A stretch of DNA of 64,000 nucleotides, taken from the NCBI GenBank assembly GCA_047624005.1, contig JBLHPE010000005.1, positions 18,233 to 82,232 on the forward strand. The letters run 5' to 3'. A program made the position numbers and the translations under genes. The stretch is from Ascidiaceihabitans sp047624005 (GTDB lineage: Bacteria > Pseudomonadota > Alphaproteobacteria > Rhodobacterales > Rhodobacteraceae). Under the pieces are notes generated by a model. It searched no databases and was not told the DNA's origin. It worked only from the letters and a program-made list of their open reading frames with translations. Every line of letters starts with the position of its first letter. Positions within the stretch are counted from its first letter, which is position 1. Below, piece by piece: positions 1 to 10,200 of the stretch.

Positions 1-396
1 CTGACCACAATCACAACGATGGCGGGGCTTGCTCCGATGATGTTTGGGCTTAGCCTTGATTTCGCAGGTGGGGGTTACACTGTCGACAGCCCAACAGCTT
101 TGTGGTGGAAACAACTCGCAACCGCCGTGGTCTTTGGACTTGGGATCGCGACGGTCCTGACACTAATGATCACGCCGTCCTTGTTGGCGATACGGGTCTG
201 GGCCAGTACCTATGTGCTTTGGTTCGCAAGTCTGCTGGCGAAGTTGTCATTGGGCCGCGCCAGCCGCTCTGCCCGCGATTGGGCGTTGCAAAAGCAAGCT
301 CGCAAATCGTCCAACAACCAAGTGATTTGGGATTTTGATGAGGCTCCAGCAGTGATCCCGAAGGTCATTAAAGCCCCAATCGCTGCAGCCGAATAG
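1..396 (+). CDS. RND efflux permease, C-terminal fragment
   Basis: The window opens inside an open frame whose codons run from base 1 to a TAG at 394-396, giving about 131 residues. The protein has hydrophobic segments typical of the last two transmembrane helices of an AcrB/MexB-type inner-membrane pump, with a stretch reading TTITTMAGLAPMMFG that is characteristic of the family, then a basic cytoplasmic tail of about 50 residues. The family exports hydrophobic compounds using the proton gradient. The substrate cannot be told from this fragment, and the 5' part lies outside the window. Confidence 0.8.
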   Translation: MTTITTMAGLAPMMFGLSLDFAGGGYTVDSPTALWWKQLATAVVFGLGIATVLTLMITPSLLAIRVWASTYVLWFASLLAKLSLGRASRSARDWALQKQARKSSNNQVIWDFDEAPAVIPKVIKAPIAAAE

Positions 397-402
397 CGAA
401 AT

Positions 403-459
403 GTTGCCCATCAATACGGTGGGCAACAAACTGTCTCGTAAATGTGATGGGACAGTTTG
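403..459 (+). terminator. Two hairpins after the RND gene
   Basis: An 8-bp stem GTTGCCCA/TGGGCAAC (403-410 with 420-427) is followed at once by a 9-bp stem CAAACTGTC/GACAGTTTG (427-435 with 451-459). Neither has a long T run, so termination is likely but not certain. Confidence 0.45.
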
Positions 460-509
460 TTTGGTTCGTGGTTCACCGTAGGCACATCTTAGCCATAGGA
501 GTTCCTAGT

Positions 510-968
510 ATGACGTTCCTCAAAACCACAGTTTTCGTGGCCGCCACGGCCCTTGCGATGACTAGCCACGCAGGTGCACAAATGATTACAAAGACCAGCC
601 CCCACTCAGTTGATATCACCCTTGATCGGCTTGAAGCTGCTGTCTCAGGTGCAGGGGCAACCGTGTTTGCACGTATCGACCACGCAAAAGGTGCCGCCTC
701 TGTTGGCGAGGAATTGCGTCCAACCCAGATGCTTATGTTTGGCAATCCTAAACTAGGCACGCCGTTGATGCAGGCACAGCAATCTGCAGGGCTTGATCTG
801 CCCCTCCGCGTTGTGTCTTTTGAAGATGCGGACGGCAAAGTACATGTTGTGTATCATGCCCCTGCTGACCTTGCCGCAGCACATGGCGTTGCGGCAGATG
901 CCCCCGTCATTGCAAAAATGACAGGCGCATTAGACAAGCTAACGAACAAAGCAATCGCGGCTGATTGA
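510..968 (+). CDS. Secreted DUF302-domain protein
   Basis: A 152-residue protein of unknown function. It starts with a clear signal peptide (about residues 1-22, ending in SHAGAQ), so it is probably periplasmic. The mature part has the DUF302 pattern: TLDRLEAAVSGAGATVFARIDHAKGA, continuing to a FGNPKLGTPLMQAQ stretch. DUF302 proteins are small alpha/beta proteins with no established enzyme activity. I chose the ATG at 510 because TAGGAG precedes it and the signal peptide begins there; an in-frame ATG at 444 would add an unlikely N-terminal extension. A bidirectional hairpin follows. Confidence 0.85.
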   Translation: MTFLKTTVFVAATALAMTSHAGAQMITKTSPHSVDITLDRLEAAVSGAGATVFARIDHAKGAASVGEELRPTQMLMFGNPKLGTPLMQAQQSAGLDLPLRVVSFEDADGKVHVVYHAPADLAAAHGVAADAPVIAKMTGALDKLTNKAIAAD

Positions 969-971
969 CCT

Positions 972-996
972 TAAGGTGCGCAATATGCGCACCTTA
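972..996. terminator. Bidirectional hairpin between convergent genes
   Basis: A perfect 10-bp stem TAAGGTGCGC/GCGCACCTTA (972-981 with 987-996) with a 5-base loop lies exactly between the DUF302 stop (968) and the stop of the ABC exporter (998, opposite strand). It probably ends both transcripts. Confidence 0.7.
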
Positions 997-997
997 C

Positions 998-2821
998 TTA
1001 CGTCACCATATCGTCGGCTTGTTGACGATGCCATAACTGTGCATATCGTCCATCAACATGCAGCAGTTCATCATGCGTCCCAGTCTCAACAATCACGCCC
1101 TGCTCAAGTACGATAATCCGGTCCGCTTCGGCAATTGTGCTAAGGCGGTGGGCAATGGTCAAAACCGTGCGTCCCCGCCCTGCTTGCATCAACGCTTCTT
1201 TGATGTCCTGTTCGGTTTCGGAATCCAGCGCGGAAGTCGCCTCGTCCAGCAACAAAATCGGTGGGTCTTTCAACAAGGTTCTTGCGATACCAACGCGTTG
1301 CTTTTCGCCGCCCGATAGTTTCAAACCACGTTCGCCCACAGATGTCTCATACCCCTCGGGCAATCCCATAATGAACTCGTGGATTTGGGCCGCACGGGCC
1401 GCCGTCTCAATCTCGGCCTGAGATGCCCCATCACGGCCATAAGCGATGTTGTAACGGATCGTGTCGTTGAACAGCACCGTGTCTTGCGGGACCACGCCAA
1501 TGGCGTTGTGCAAGCTTTCTTGGGTCACATCACGCACGTCTTGGCCATCGATACGCAAGGTGCCACCTGATACATCATAAAAGCGGAACAACAACCGCCC
1601 AATAGTCGACTTGCCCGACCCCGTTGAGCCGACAATCGCAACCATCTGACCCGGCTCTGCGACAACAGACACGCCTTTTAGAATTGGGCGCGCTTTGTCA
1701 TACCCAAAGTGGATGTCGTCCAATTCGATTTGTCCGCCCGTCACCACCAATGGTTTTGCATCTGCGGCGTCCGTGACATCAGCGGGTTGATCCAACAGAT
1801 TGAACATCTCGCCCATATCGACCAAAGCCTGACGAATTTCGCGGTAAACAGAGCCAAGGAAATTCAACGGCAACATGATTTGGATCATCAACGCATTCAC
1901 GATCACAAAATCACCAACCGTCAAATCACCGTTTTGAACCCCAACTGCCGCCAGAACCATAACTCCAATCAACCCTCCTGTGATAATCACAGACTGGCCA
2001 AAGTTGAGACCAGCCAAGGAGTATGACGTCTTTAGTGCTGCAACCTCATAGCCCGCCATCGCTTTATCATAACGACCAGCTTCGCGGCTTTCTGCCCCAA
2101 AATACTTGACCGTTTCGTAGTTCAAAAGACTATCAACAGCTTTTTGATTTGCGTCCGTATCTTGGTCATTCATCTCGCGACGCAATTTGACGCGCCATTC
2201 CGTGACCTTAAAGGTGAACCAGACATACAATGCGATCGTCACAGCCAAAACGGCCAAATACCACAGATCAAAATACAGGCTAAATATTATGGCTGTCAGG
2301 AACAATTCTAAAACCAAAGGCCCAACCGAAAAAAGCAAAAAGCGCAGCAGGAATTCAACACCCTTCACGCCGCGTTCAATGATCCGGCTTAACCCACCTG
2401 TTTTGCGGGTGATGTGATAGCGCATGCTCAGCTGGTGAATATGTTCGAATGTTTCACGGGCAAGCGTGCGCAACGCCCGCTGCGCAACTTTGGCAAAAAT
2501 GGCGTCACGAAGTTGCTGGAAGCCGACGTTCATAAGACGGGCAAGCCCGTAAGCAACAGTTAAGCCAATCGCCCCAAGGGTCAGCACGGCCACTTTTTCA
2601 CCGGCCAGAACATCAACAGCCCAACCAGTGAAAAACGGTACCCCAGCTGCCACCAATTTGGATGCAACCAAGGCCACCATGGCCCAGACAACACGATGTT
2701 TCACCCACGGTTTATCGTCGGGCCACAAGTACGGGGTAACTTTGCGCAAAGTCCGCATGCCAGAGGCACGCTCTTGCGCCCCAAGGGAAACAACGGGGTC
2801 GTCAAAATTTTCAGGGGGCAT
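998..2821 (-). CDS. Atm1/HMT1-type ABC exporter
   Basis: A 607-residue fused ABC exporter with an N-terminal transmembrane domain (about residues 40-330) and a C-terminal nucleotide-binding domain. It has Walker A GSTGSGKST (398-406), the signature LSGGE (502-506), and Walker B ILLLDE (522-527) followed by ATSALDSE. Length, the N-terminal YLWPDDKPWVKHRV motif and the NYETVKYF motif match the Atm1/ABCB7 family, which exports glutathione-linked sulfur or metal conjugates across the inner membrane. The half-transporter would act as a homodimer. It lies downstream of the LysM gene on the same strand with a gap of about 108 bases, so they may be co-transcribed. Confidence 0.9.
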   Translation of the reverse strand: MPPENFDDPVVSLGAQERASGMRTLRKVTPYLWPDDKPWVKHRVVWAMVALVASKLVAAGVPFFTGWAVDVLAGEKVAVLTLGAIGLTVAYGLARLMNVGFQQLRDAIFAKVAQRALRTLARETFEHIHQLSMRYHITRKTGGLSRIIERGVKGVEFLLRFLLFSVGPLVLELFLTAIIFSLYFDLWYLAVLAVTIALYVWFTFKVTEWRVKLRREMNDQDTDANQKAVDSLLNYETVKYFGAESREAGRYDKAMAGYEVAALKTSYSLAGLNFGQSVIITGGLIGVMVLAAVGVQNGDLTVGDFVIVNALMIQIMLPLNFLGSVYREIRQALVDMGEMFNLLDQPADVTDAADAKPLVVTGGQIELDDIHFGYDKARPILKGVSVVAEPGQMVAIVGSTGSGKSTIGRLLFRFYDVSGGTLRIDGQDVRDVTQESLHNAIGVVPQDTVLFNDTIRYNIAYGRDGASQAEIETAARAAQIHEFIMGLPEGYETSVGERGLKLSGGEKQRVGIARTLLKDPPILLLDEATSALDSETEQDIKEALMQAGRGRTVLTIAHRLSTIAEADRIIVLEQGVIVETGTHDELLHVDGRYAQLWHRQQADDMVT

Positions 2822-2929
2822 AGGAAGTCCTAAATGTCAGGCCTCCTACATATGACGATCAGCACGGATGTGCCAGCCGATCCTCACAAAATATTGAACC
2901 GTCCTTGCACGGCACCGCTGTTCAAAAGC

Positions 2930-4234
2930 CTAATCTGGTAAATCAAAAACCTGACCAGGATAAATCAGGTCTGCGTCTTTAATTGTATCGGCATTTGCCT
3001 CAAAGACGCGCACAAATAAGGTTCCGTCCCCGTACCGATCTCGTGCAATCGCCCAAAGGGTCGCCCCTGTTTGTACTGTAATCGCCTTTGCTGGTGCATC
3101 AGCAGTCCCGCCTGATGCTGCCAAAACCTCGGGAGACTCGCGTTTGAATGGTGTCTCTACTCGGCTTGTCACCGCGCCGTCAGCGCCCACCTCATCCACA
3201 CGCAGTGTATAAACCCCTGTATCAACGTTAGGTAAATCGCCGCGCCATCGTCCAGATGGATCAACTTCCAATGTCGTGACTGCATCGTTATCAAGATACA
3301 CACGTACCGAAGTAGCGGCTGATTGCGCACGGCCACTTAGCAAAACATCGCCTTGCTCCGAATAGCTGATCGTATCGATTTCGACATTGGACATAACTTC
3401 GGGTGCACTGGATCGGTTGATGATTTGCACGCCATCTTCGTCAGATTTTAAGATGGCGACTTCTGTCGTCGGTTGCTTTGAAGCGGCCTCATCCTTCGCA
3501 GCTGTTTTCACATTTGCCGTTTCAATCGCCAAAGGCGCGAGCCCAGCAATCGCTGGTTCATCTGTAACGACAGCATCTCCTGCACCCCCATTTGCAGAAA
3601 CAAGAGGTTCAACAACCGCGACTGCAGCGCTGGCCGTTTCTTCCACAATCTGCGTGGGCTCGGCGGCCTCGCCTTGCGCAACAACCTGAGGGGCAAGAAT
3701 AATATCAGCAGCGACCAATTCGATGTCACCCGTTCGTTGGATAACGCTCAAAACTGTTGGATTAGTTGTCGGGTTCAAAAACGCTACAATGGCAAACGCC
3801 CCGTCATTGCCAACTTTTACGTTCGTGCTTTCAACGTTGTTGACCAACAAGGTCACTTCAGCACCCGGCTCGCCCCGACCCGCCAAAATTGTGAGGCCGT
3901 CTGGTTCGCTGCGGACTTCGTCAACGCTGGGAGCGCGAGGCACGAAAGTTGCTACTTCCGTCTCGGTGCCAACAATGGGTTCATCTTTAGCATTTGGGTC
4001 AACAGAAACGTCGGGCGTCCCCTCAAGCACAGGCTTGGCAACAATAACTTTTGGCGCATCCTCTGCAGGCAGCGCAATTTCTTGGGCCACATTCTCTTGT
4101 GTCAGTGGCAAAGCCGTATCTTGTGGTGACAGCAAACCCAAATATGACCCTGCCCCCAAAGCGCCGACAGCGAAAACGGCTGTGCCAAAAATTGGACCCG
4201 AATTTGCGCCTAGAAATGCGGCCAGTTTACTCAT
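2930..4234 (-). CDS. LysM-domain envelope protein
   Basis: A 434-residue protein with one N-terminal transmembrane or signal-anchor segment (about residues 12-34), a long acidic Ala/Val/Pro-rich linker, and two Ig-like segments (about 95-155 and 285-365, each with a GRGEPG or SGRAQS-type turn). It ends in a LysM module of about 50 residues (TVQTGATLWAIARDRYGDG to YPGQVFDLPD). LysM binds peptidoglycan N-acetylglucosamine chains, so the protein probably tethers to the cell wall. I placed the start at 4234 (MSKLAAFLG), which has AAGGA just upstream; a frame opening at 4297 adds an arginine-rich leader without a ribosome site. Confidence 0.85.
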   Translation of the reverse strand: MSKLAAFLGANSGPIFGTAVFAVGALGAGSYLGLLSPQDTALPLTQENVAQEIALPAEDAPKVIVAKPVLEGTPDVSVDPNAKDEPIVGTETEVATFVPRAPSVDEVRSEPDGLTILAGRGEPGAEVTLLVNNVESTNVKVGNDGAFAIVAFLNPTTNPTVLSVIQRTGDIELVAADIILAPQVVAQGEAAEPTQIVEETASAAVAVVEPLVSANGGAGDAVVTDEPAIAGLAPLAIETANVKTAAKDEAASKQPTTEVAILKSDEDGVQIINRSSAPEVMSNVEIDTISYSEQGDVLLSGRAQSAATSVRVYLDNDAVTTLEVDPSGRWRGDLPNVDTGVYTLRVDEVGADGAVTSRVETPFKRESPEVLAASGGTADAPAKAITVQTGATLWAIARDRYGDGTLFVRVFEANADTIKDADLIYPGQVFDLPD

Positions 4235-4387
4235 TTTTGTGTTCCTTGGCGCCCTGCGCACTGCTGTCAAACATCGGTCTGATCGCAACGCGCCCACACC
4301 GATTGTGCTTACATATCAAGCACGCTATGTGCGGTCAAAACCCGTTAAGTCACATTTAGCATAATTTCCCGCATAGAGGAGCCACCC
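4235..4387. promoter_or_regulatory. Divergent promoter region, LysM / LOG genes
   Basis: A 153-base gap between divergent starts. It must hold promoters for both genes. AGAGGAG just before 4388 is the ribosome site of the LOG-family gene. No operator is recognisable. Confidence 0.4.
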
Positions 4388-4939
4388 ATGCCACCTAAAT
4401 CGGTCTGTGTTTACTGCGGTTCGCGCGCAGGTGTTGATCCCGCTTACGCCATTGACGCCGATGCCTTAGGCAAAGCTTTGGCCGAAAATGGTTGGCGCTT
4501 GGTGTACGGTGCAGGAGATGTTGGATTGATGGGGACAGTTGCCCGTGCCGCACAAGAAGCGGGTGCAGATACTTTCGGCGTCATCCCTCAACATCTAGTG
4601 GATTGGGAAGTCGGCAAGACCGATTTGACCACATATATTGTGACCGAGACGATGCACGAGCGCAAAAAAGTTATGTTTATGAACTGCGACGCGGTGGTGG
4701 TTTTGCCTGGTGGCGCTGGTTCATTGGATGAGCTGTTTGAGGCCCTAACATGGCGTCAATTGGGGTTGCATGAAAAGCCGATTTTCCTTTTGAATACAAA
4801 TGGGTATTGGGACACTCTGATCCAATTACTCAATCATGTCGTAGCCCAAGGATTTGCTGACTCTAGCCTGCTTGATTTCATCACAATCGTGCCTGATGCC
4901 GCTGCCGCAACACTTGCATTACAGGATGCTCTTTATTGA
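4388..4939 (+). CDS. LOG-family nucleoside-5'-monophosphate phosphoribohydrolase
   Basis: A 183-residue Rossmann-like protein of the TIGR00730/LOG family. Members hydrolyse cytokinin ribotides or purine nucleotides (AMP) to free base and ribose 5-phosphate; many bacterial members are called 'lysine decarboxylase-like' in error. The diagnostic motifs are present: GAGDVGLMG (41-49), MHERKKVM (89-96) and PGGAGSLDE (107-115), the last being a variant of the PGGxGTxxE motif with Ser in place of Thr. The true substrate is unknown. It is a cytoplasmic single gene. Confidence 0.88.
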   Translation: MPPKSVCVYCGSRAGVDPAYAIDADALGKALAENGWRLVYGAGDVGLMGTVARAAQEAGADTFGVIPQHLVDWEVGKTDLTTYIVTETMHERKKVMFMNCDAVVVLPGGAGSLDELFEALTWRQLGLHEKPIFLLNTNGYWDTLIQLLNHVVAQGFADSSLLDFITIVPDAAAATLALQDALY

Positions 4940-5412
4940 TCTAAATGAGTTTAAGATTAGAGCACTGGTTCATTCTTTGCCGCTCTTAATGTCACCAGCC
5001 CCAAGTCCAAAAATGGTTCCGACACGCCAAGATAGTACTTGCAGTTGGTCATGTCAGACCTCCATTTGGGATCAATATCTTTGTCATCAGCGATATTTAT
5101 CGGGGTCAGGTTTTGGCCGGAATACGGGTTCCGAAAACTGTCCATAATCAAATTTATATTCGCTATAATGTAACGAAAAAGTATCCAAACTTGCCCCGCC
5201 TGTTGTGCTAAGTTAGCAACATAAGGTGCTGTCACCAAAACCACTTACACATCAATAGGCACCGCAAAACGCAAAATGCCTCAATCATTTTTGATCGAGG
5301 CATTTTGTTTGTCTATTTCGACTAGATCGATATCACATTTTGAATGCAACGTTTGCCGATCACCTAACCCACAGAAAAACCGCGCGCTTCAATGATCGGG
5401 CAGACACATAAA
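4940..5412. other. Gene-poor stretch before sodB
   Basis: No convincing gene. On the minus strand a 62-codon frame (about 5145 down to 4957, beginning MDSFRNPYSG) has no ribosome binding site and no family I recognise; it could be a tiny gene or a remnant. On the plus strand a TATAAT lies at 5164-5169, without a good -35 box, and a strong hairpin follows at 5272-5307. Confidence 0.4.
5272..5307 (+). terminator. Orphan intrinsic terminator-like hairpin
   Basis: A perfect 11-bp stem CAAAATGCCTC/GAGGCATTTTG (5272-5282 with 5297-5307) is followed on plus by the T-rich TTTGTCTATTTC. It could end a plus-strand transcript, or on the other strand act as the sodB terminator 105 bases after that stop. 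Confidence 0.55.
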
Positions 5413-6012
5413 TTACATGCGCGACGCTACGTTTTCCCAGTTCACAAGCTTGTCCAAGAAGTTAGACAGGTAAACTGGACGTTTGTTGCGGAAATCGATG
5501 TAATAGGAGTGTTCCCAGACGTCACAGCCCAAAAGTGCCGTTTGACCAAAGCAAAGTGGGTTCACACCGTTTTCAGTCTTTGTAACAGCCAACGAACCGT
5601 CAGCGTTTTTCACAAGCCATGCCCAACCGGACCCGAACTGGCCTGCGCCTGCCGCGGAAAACTGGGATTTAAAATCGTCGACGGAACCAAAGTTCTCTTT
5701 GATTGCCGCTTCGAGTTCTGAGGGCATTGCACCAGAGGTTGGGCTCATCATTTCCCAAAACTGATTGTGATTCCACAATTGCGAAATGTTGTTGAAGATG
5801 CCGTTTTGCGCGACAGATGACGCGTCATAGGTACCTGTGATAATCTCTTCTAAGGATTTGCCTTCCCATTCTGTGCCCTCAATCGCCTTATTGCCGTTTG
5901 TGACATAAGCATTGTGGTGCAGGTCGTGGTGGAATTCCATAGTTTCAGCAGACATGCCGTGGGCAGCCAAAGCATCGTGGGCGTACGGTAGGTCAGGAAG
6001 TTCAAAAGCCAT
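5413..6012 (-). CDS. sodB: Iron superoxide dismutase
   Basis: A 199-residue Fe/Mn superoxide dismutase, full length, cytoplasmic, converting superoxide to oxygen and hydrogen peroxide. The four metal ligands are visible as His28 (EFHHD), His82 (WNHNQFW), Asp164 and His168 (DVWEHSYY). Gln78 in SQLWNH is the iron-type position for the outer-sphere glutamine, and GSGWAWLV follows the iron form, so iron is the more likely metal. It is monocistronic: the next gene upstream begins at 6533, and a hairpin lies downstream. Confidence 0.95.
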   Translation of the reverse strand: MAFELPDLPYAHDALAAHGMSAETMEFHHDLHHNAYVTNGNKAIEGTEWEGKSLEEIITGTYDASSVAQNGIFNNISQLWNHNQFWEMMSPTSGAMPSELEAAIKENFGSVDDFKSQFSAAGAGQFGSGWAWLVKNADGSLAVTKTENGVNPLCFGQTALLGCDVWEHSYYIDFRNKRPVYLSNFLDKLVNWENVASRM

Positions 6013-6086
6013 TTTCAGGGTCCCTTTTAAGAAGTGTTTGTCTAAGTCCTAGGTGACATGAAGTGCGATCCACTTCAAGTTCAAGG

Positions 6087-6533
6087 CTACCCTCGCAGGT
6101 TTTTTGGCAGGCTGTTTTCGTCGCGCAAAGTACATTTCCCCGCGCCTTTCCACGTTTGTGGTGCACCAATGGGCTTCCCCGTTACACGAACGGAATTGTT
6201 TTCTTTCAAAATTCTTGCTGTGTAACCTAAGTTTGTCAGCTTACGGCCAGATGAATCCTTTGCAGATTGCAGCGACCATTTCACCACGAGCTCTGGTCCA
6301 CGATCCTTAATTCGGGCGGAAATAGGTTTCCCCTCAAAATGTAGTATCAGGCCATCCACAACGGACGGCTGGCCCGTTTCCGGAACAATCACAACTATTT
6401 GCGATGCAATCCATCCGGCTTTTTTATCCCGTTGGGTGATCTGACAGTCATAAAGAACCCCTTTGGCCAAGACTGGGGCGGCCATTACCACGCCAAATGT
6501 CGCCATCAGTATCGTTTTTGTAAAATTATTCAT
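6087..6533 (-). CDS. Small secreted protein of unknown function
   Basis: A 148-residue protein with a clean signal peptide (MNNFTKTILMATFGVVMAAPVLA, residues 1-23), so it is probably periplasmic. The mature domain has two cysteines (in YDCQITQ and GKCTLRD), which could form a disulfide. I do not recognise the family; similar small secreted proteins are common in the Roseobacter group. The start at 6533 is set by the signal peptide. A longer frame opening at 6614 is unlikely because it would hide that peptide. Confidence 0.7.
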   Translation of the reverse strand: MNNFTKTILMATFGVVMAAPVLAKGVLYDCQITQRDKKAGWIASQIVVIVPETGQPSVVDGLILHFEGKPISARIKDRGPELVVKWSLQSAKDSSGRKLTNLGYTARILKENNSVRVTGKPIGAPQTWKGAGKCTLRDENSLPKNLRG

Positions 6534-6669
6534 GCTGCAATCTTTGTTCAATTTCGCTGTTACACCATTAAGTAGAATGCAATTTAGATTCCTCAAGATG
6601 TCATCAATCAACACAACCTCTTTTTACCAAGGTTGTGCTGATCAAAAGAACATTTGGGACATCACAAGT

Positions 6670-7248
6670 TCAAGATGTTTGGAAAAACCCAACCTTGGAC
6701 CCAGATTGCGCTGCAACTTTCAGCAGATCGAAAACGTACCGGGCATTGGACCGGAAACACACAATTTGGAAAGTCTCCGCGTCAACCATCCAAAATGCAG
6801 CTGCAACCTGTGCCATCCGTGTCCGGCGAAACATGCCAGCCGTGAACGCGTCTGTCGACAGGTCAACAGGTGCCAATTTCGCCATCACTTCGCGGGCATT
6901 GGGTCCCGAAAGACGCAAGCAGGTCCGCGCATCAGAAACGTCCACAGCCAAAGCATGTGTCTTGCCCAAAGCCTTGTGTATCGCTTCCAAAGTGTCAGCC
7001 ACAGCCTCGTATGGGCATAGGATCAACAGCTCGTCCGTACTCATCCAGCAGAGGCCAGACGCCCCGTCATGATTGGCCATATTTTGCGCAGGCATCTTGA
7101 CACCCGTGACCGAGGTTGCTGCCTTTTGTACCGCAGCCACACTTAGATCACCGCGCAGGGTGATCATACCTTGCAGGCCGATCTCTTCGATTGCAGCGAT
7201 ACCGCTGTTGTCCGTGGCCTTATCCAAGGCGCTGATCAGATTAGACAT
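6670..7248 (-). CDS. soxG: Sarcosine oxidase gamma subunit
   Basis: A 192-residue gamma subunit of heterotetrameric sarcosine oxidase. The fold is a shortened GcvT-like domain: GLQGMITLRGDL near residue 27, WMSTDELLILCP, and LSGPNAREVMAKLAPVDL, ending in FDLLKVAAQSG. It is the last gene of the sox operon. The start at 7248 overlaps the end of soxA by eight bases, which suggests translational coupling. The frame stays open upstream to 7314, but that part is inside soxA. The gamma subunit has no catalytic cofactor and contacts the alpha subunit. Confidence 0.9.
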   Translation of the reverse strand: MSNLISALDKATDNSGIAAIEEIGLQGMITLRGDLSVAAVQKAATSVTGVKMPAQNMANHDGASGLCWMSTDELLILCPYEAVADTLEAIHKALGKTHALAVDVSDARTCLRLSGPNAREVMAKLAPVDLSTDAFTAGMFRRTRMAQVAAAFWMVDAETFQIVCFRSNARYVFDLLKVAAQSGSKVGFFQTS

Positions 7249-10200
7249 TTGGCTTCTCCCCTTCGGGGTCATAAAACACTGGGCTGACAATCTTGGCATC
7301 ATAGGTTTTGCCATCGGTACCCGGGAAGGTGATCACCTCGCCCATCCGCTTTGGACCATGCAGTACCAACCCCATTGCGATACCACGATCCAAATTCGGT
7401 GAATGATAGCTTGAGGTTACACGCCCAATCATATTGCGCTGACCGTTGGCATTGGTCCCCTCACCAACAGCATATGCGCCATCTGGTAAGGTTGATCCGT
7501 CGACCGTCTCAAGGCCAACCAATTTCCAGCGCTTATCACTTGCCATGTGTTCGCGCTGTTGGGCACGTTTGCCCAAGAAATCGGTTTTCTTCTTCGAAAT
7601 AGCCCAGTTCAGGCCCAAATCTTGCGGAATAACCGTCCCATCGGTTTCGTCCCCGATCATGATAAACCCTTTTTCTGCCCGCAGAATGTGCAGGCACTCG
7701 GTCCCGTAAGGCATCACGCCTAAATCAGCACCAACCTTCATCAAAGCATCCCAAAACGCCTGACCTTGCGACGCAGGCACCGCGATCTCGTATGACAATT
7801 CGCCCGAGAACGAGATGCGATACGCCCGAACGTCAAAGCCGCCAAGCGTGCCATCCATCCATTCCATAAACCCAAACGCCTCCGCGCTTACGTCCATGCC
7901 GCCAAGCGCCTCAAGCGCCTTGCGGGCATTGGGGCCAACAACTGCGACTTGGGCGTATTGTTCGGTCACGTTGGCCACGTAGACCTTCATATCCCACCAC
8001 TCGGTTTGAAGCCATTCTTCCATGTGACCATGGATCGTTTCGGCCCCGCCAGTGGTTGTATGGCACAGGAATGTCTCATCATCGATGCGCGCGACAACGC
8101 CATCATCGATCAGGAACCCATTTTCGGAACACATCAGGCCATAGCGGCATTTGCCAACCTTCAAGGTGCTCATCATGTTGGTATAGAGCATATCAAGGAA
8201 CTTGCCCGCGTCCGGCCCTTTGACAATCAATTTGCCGAGGGTTGAGGCATCTAAAAGGCCAAGGTTCTCGCGCGTGTTTTTCGTCTCACGCATCACCGCA
8301 TCATGAACGGTTTCGCCGTCACGGACGTAAGCATAGGGACGACGCCATTGGCCGACAGGTTCCCAATCAGCCCCATTCGTGTCGTGCCAATCATACATCG
8401 GCGTGCGACGCACGGGTTGGAACACATCACCGCGCGCCTCGCCACCGATAGAGCCCATAGAGATGGGCGTATACGGCGGGCGGAACGTTGTGGTGCCAGT
8501 TTGTGGGATCGGCTGGTTCAGGCTGTCAGACAAGATCGCAAGGCCGTTGATATTGCTAAGCTTGCCCTGATCGGTTGCCATGCCAAGGGTCGTGTAACGC
8601 TTGGCGTGTTCAACGCTTGTGAACCCCTCTTGGGCCGCCAATTGAACATCACTGACTTTAACGTCGTTTTGATAATCAAGGAATGCTTTGGACCGCAGCT
8701 TGTACCCTGCCCCCTGTGGCATCAACCAAACCGGAGACATCGCACGCTCTATTGGTTCCGAACCTGTAGGTCCCTTAGTAGCCTTAGCCTTGTAGCCCGC
8801 AGCCTTAGCAGCCGCTTTCCCGCAGGTATCCGCATCCGCCAAAATTGCGTTCAACGTCATTTCGCCATTTGCGCTACCAGTTGCGCGCACAAATGCTTGG
8901 CCCTTGTCACCCAAAGGAGGGCGATTTGGATCGGGGCGGAAGCTGGCTTGGGTATCATCCCACGTCAACTTGCCACCGCAATGGGACCACAGATGCACAA
9001 CAGGCGACCAACCACCCGACATCGCAACCGCGTCGCATGCGATCTCTTCCAGCACGGCACCTTCGCCAGCTTGGGCACAGACTTCGACGCCCGTGACGCG
9101 TTTGCCGCCTTTAACCGTTGCGATCCCGTGGCCCATCATGATGCGGATGCCCAGCGCTTTGGCTTGAGCCATCAGGTCACTGTCGGTCCCCGCAGAGCGT
9201 GCATCCAAAATCACAGGCACATCAAGGCCCGCATGTTTCAGTGCAATCGCAGTACGATACGCGTCGTCGTTGTTTGTAACAACAACTGTACGGTCACCAG
9301 ACGAAACCCCAAAGTTCACAGCATAATCACGCACAGCAGAAGCCAACATCACACCGGGAACATCGTTGCCAGCAAAGCTAAGGGGCCGTTCAATCGCACC
9401 TGTTGCCGTAATCGTTTGGGCCGCACGAATGCGCCACAGGCGATGTCGTGGACCAGCGAGTTCAGGCGCGTGGTCTGTCAGGCGTTCATAGCCCAAAACA
9501 TAGCCGTGATCATAAACGCCTGATCCCATCATACGTGTGCGGATCGTGACGTTGGGCATTGCTTCAAGTTCGGAAACCGTTGCTTGGATAAAGTGCTCGG
9601 TAGATTGGCCATCTACCGTGCCGCCATCTACAGCTGCGCGACCGCCAAAATGGGCAGTTTGCTCAACTAAGATAACTTTGGCACCTGTGGCACCTGCCAC
9701 CTTGGCTGCTTGAAGGCCAGCAATCCCACCACCAATAACCAGCACATCACAAAACGCATAAAAATGCTCGTATGTGTCTGCGTCACGGTCTTTAGGGGCA
9801 GCACCTAGACCCGCGGCATGGCGAATGATCGGCTCATACACGTGCTTCCAGAAGGACCGTGGATGGATGAACATCTTGTAATAGAAACCAGCGGGCATGA
9901 AGCGGCTTAGCTTTGCGTTCATCGCCCCTACATCGAACTCAAGGCTTGGCCAGTGATTTTGGCTTTTGGCTTTTAGCCCCTCGAACAATTCAGTCGTCGT
10001 GACGCGCTGGTTGGGTTCAAATTTGCCACCCTCGCCCAGATTGACCAAACCGTTGGGTTCTTCCGCACCAGACGCCACAACGCCGCGCGGGCGATGGTAT
10101 TTGAACGAACGGCCCATCAAGACCTGATCATTGGCCAGCAAGGCAGAGGCTAGCGTGTCGCCCTCGAACCCTTTGAGGGTAGTGCCATTGAAGCTAAAGC

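Noticed and set aside
8303..9523. A 406-codon plus-strand open frame across soxA
   Set aside because: It lies wholly antisense to soxA, is rich in Arg/His/Cys as antisense frames of GC-moderate genes are, and shows no ribosome site or family.
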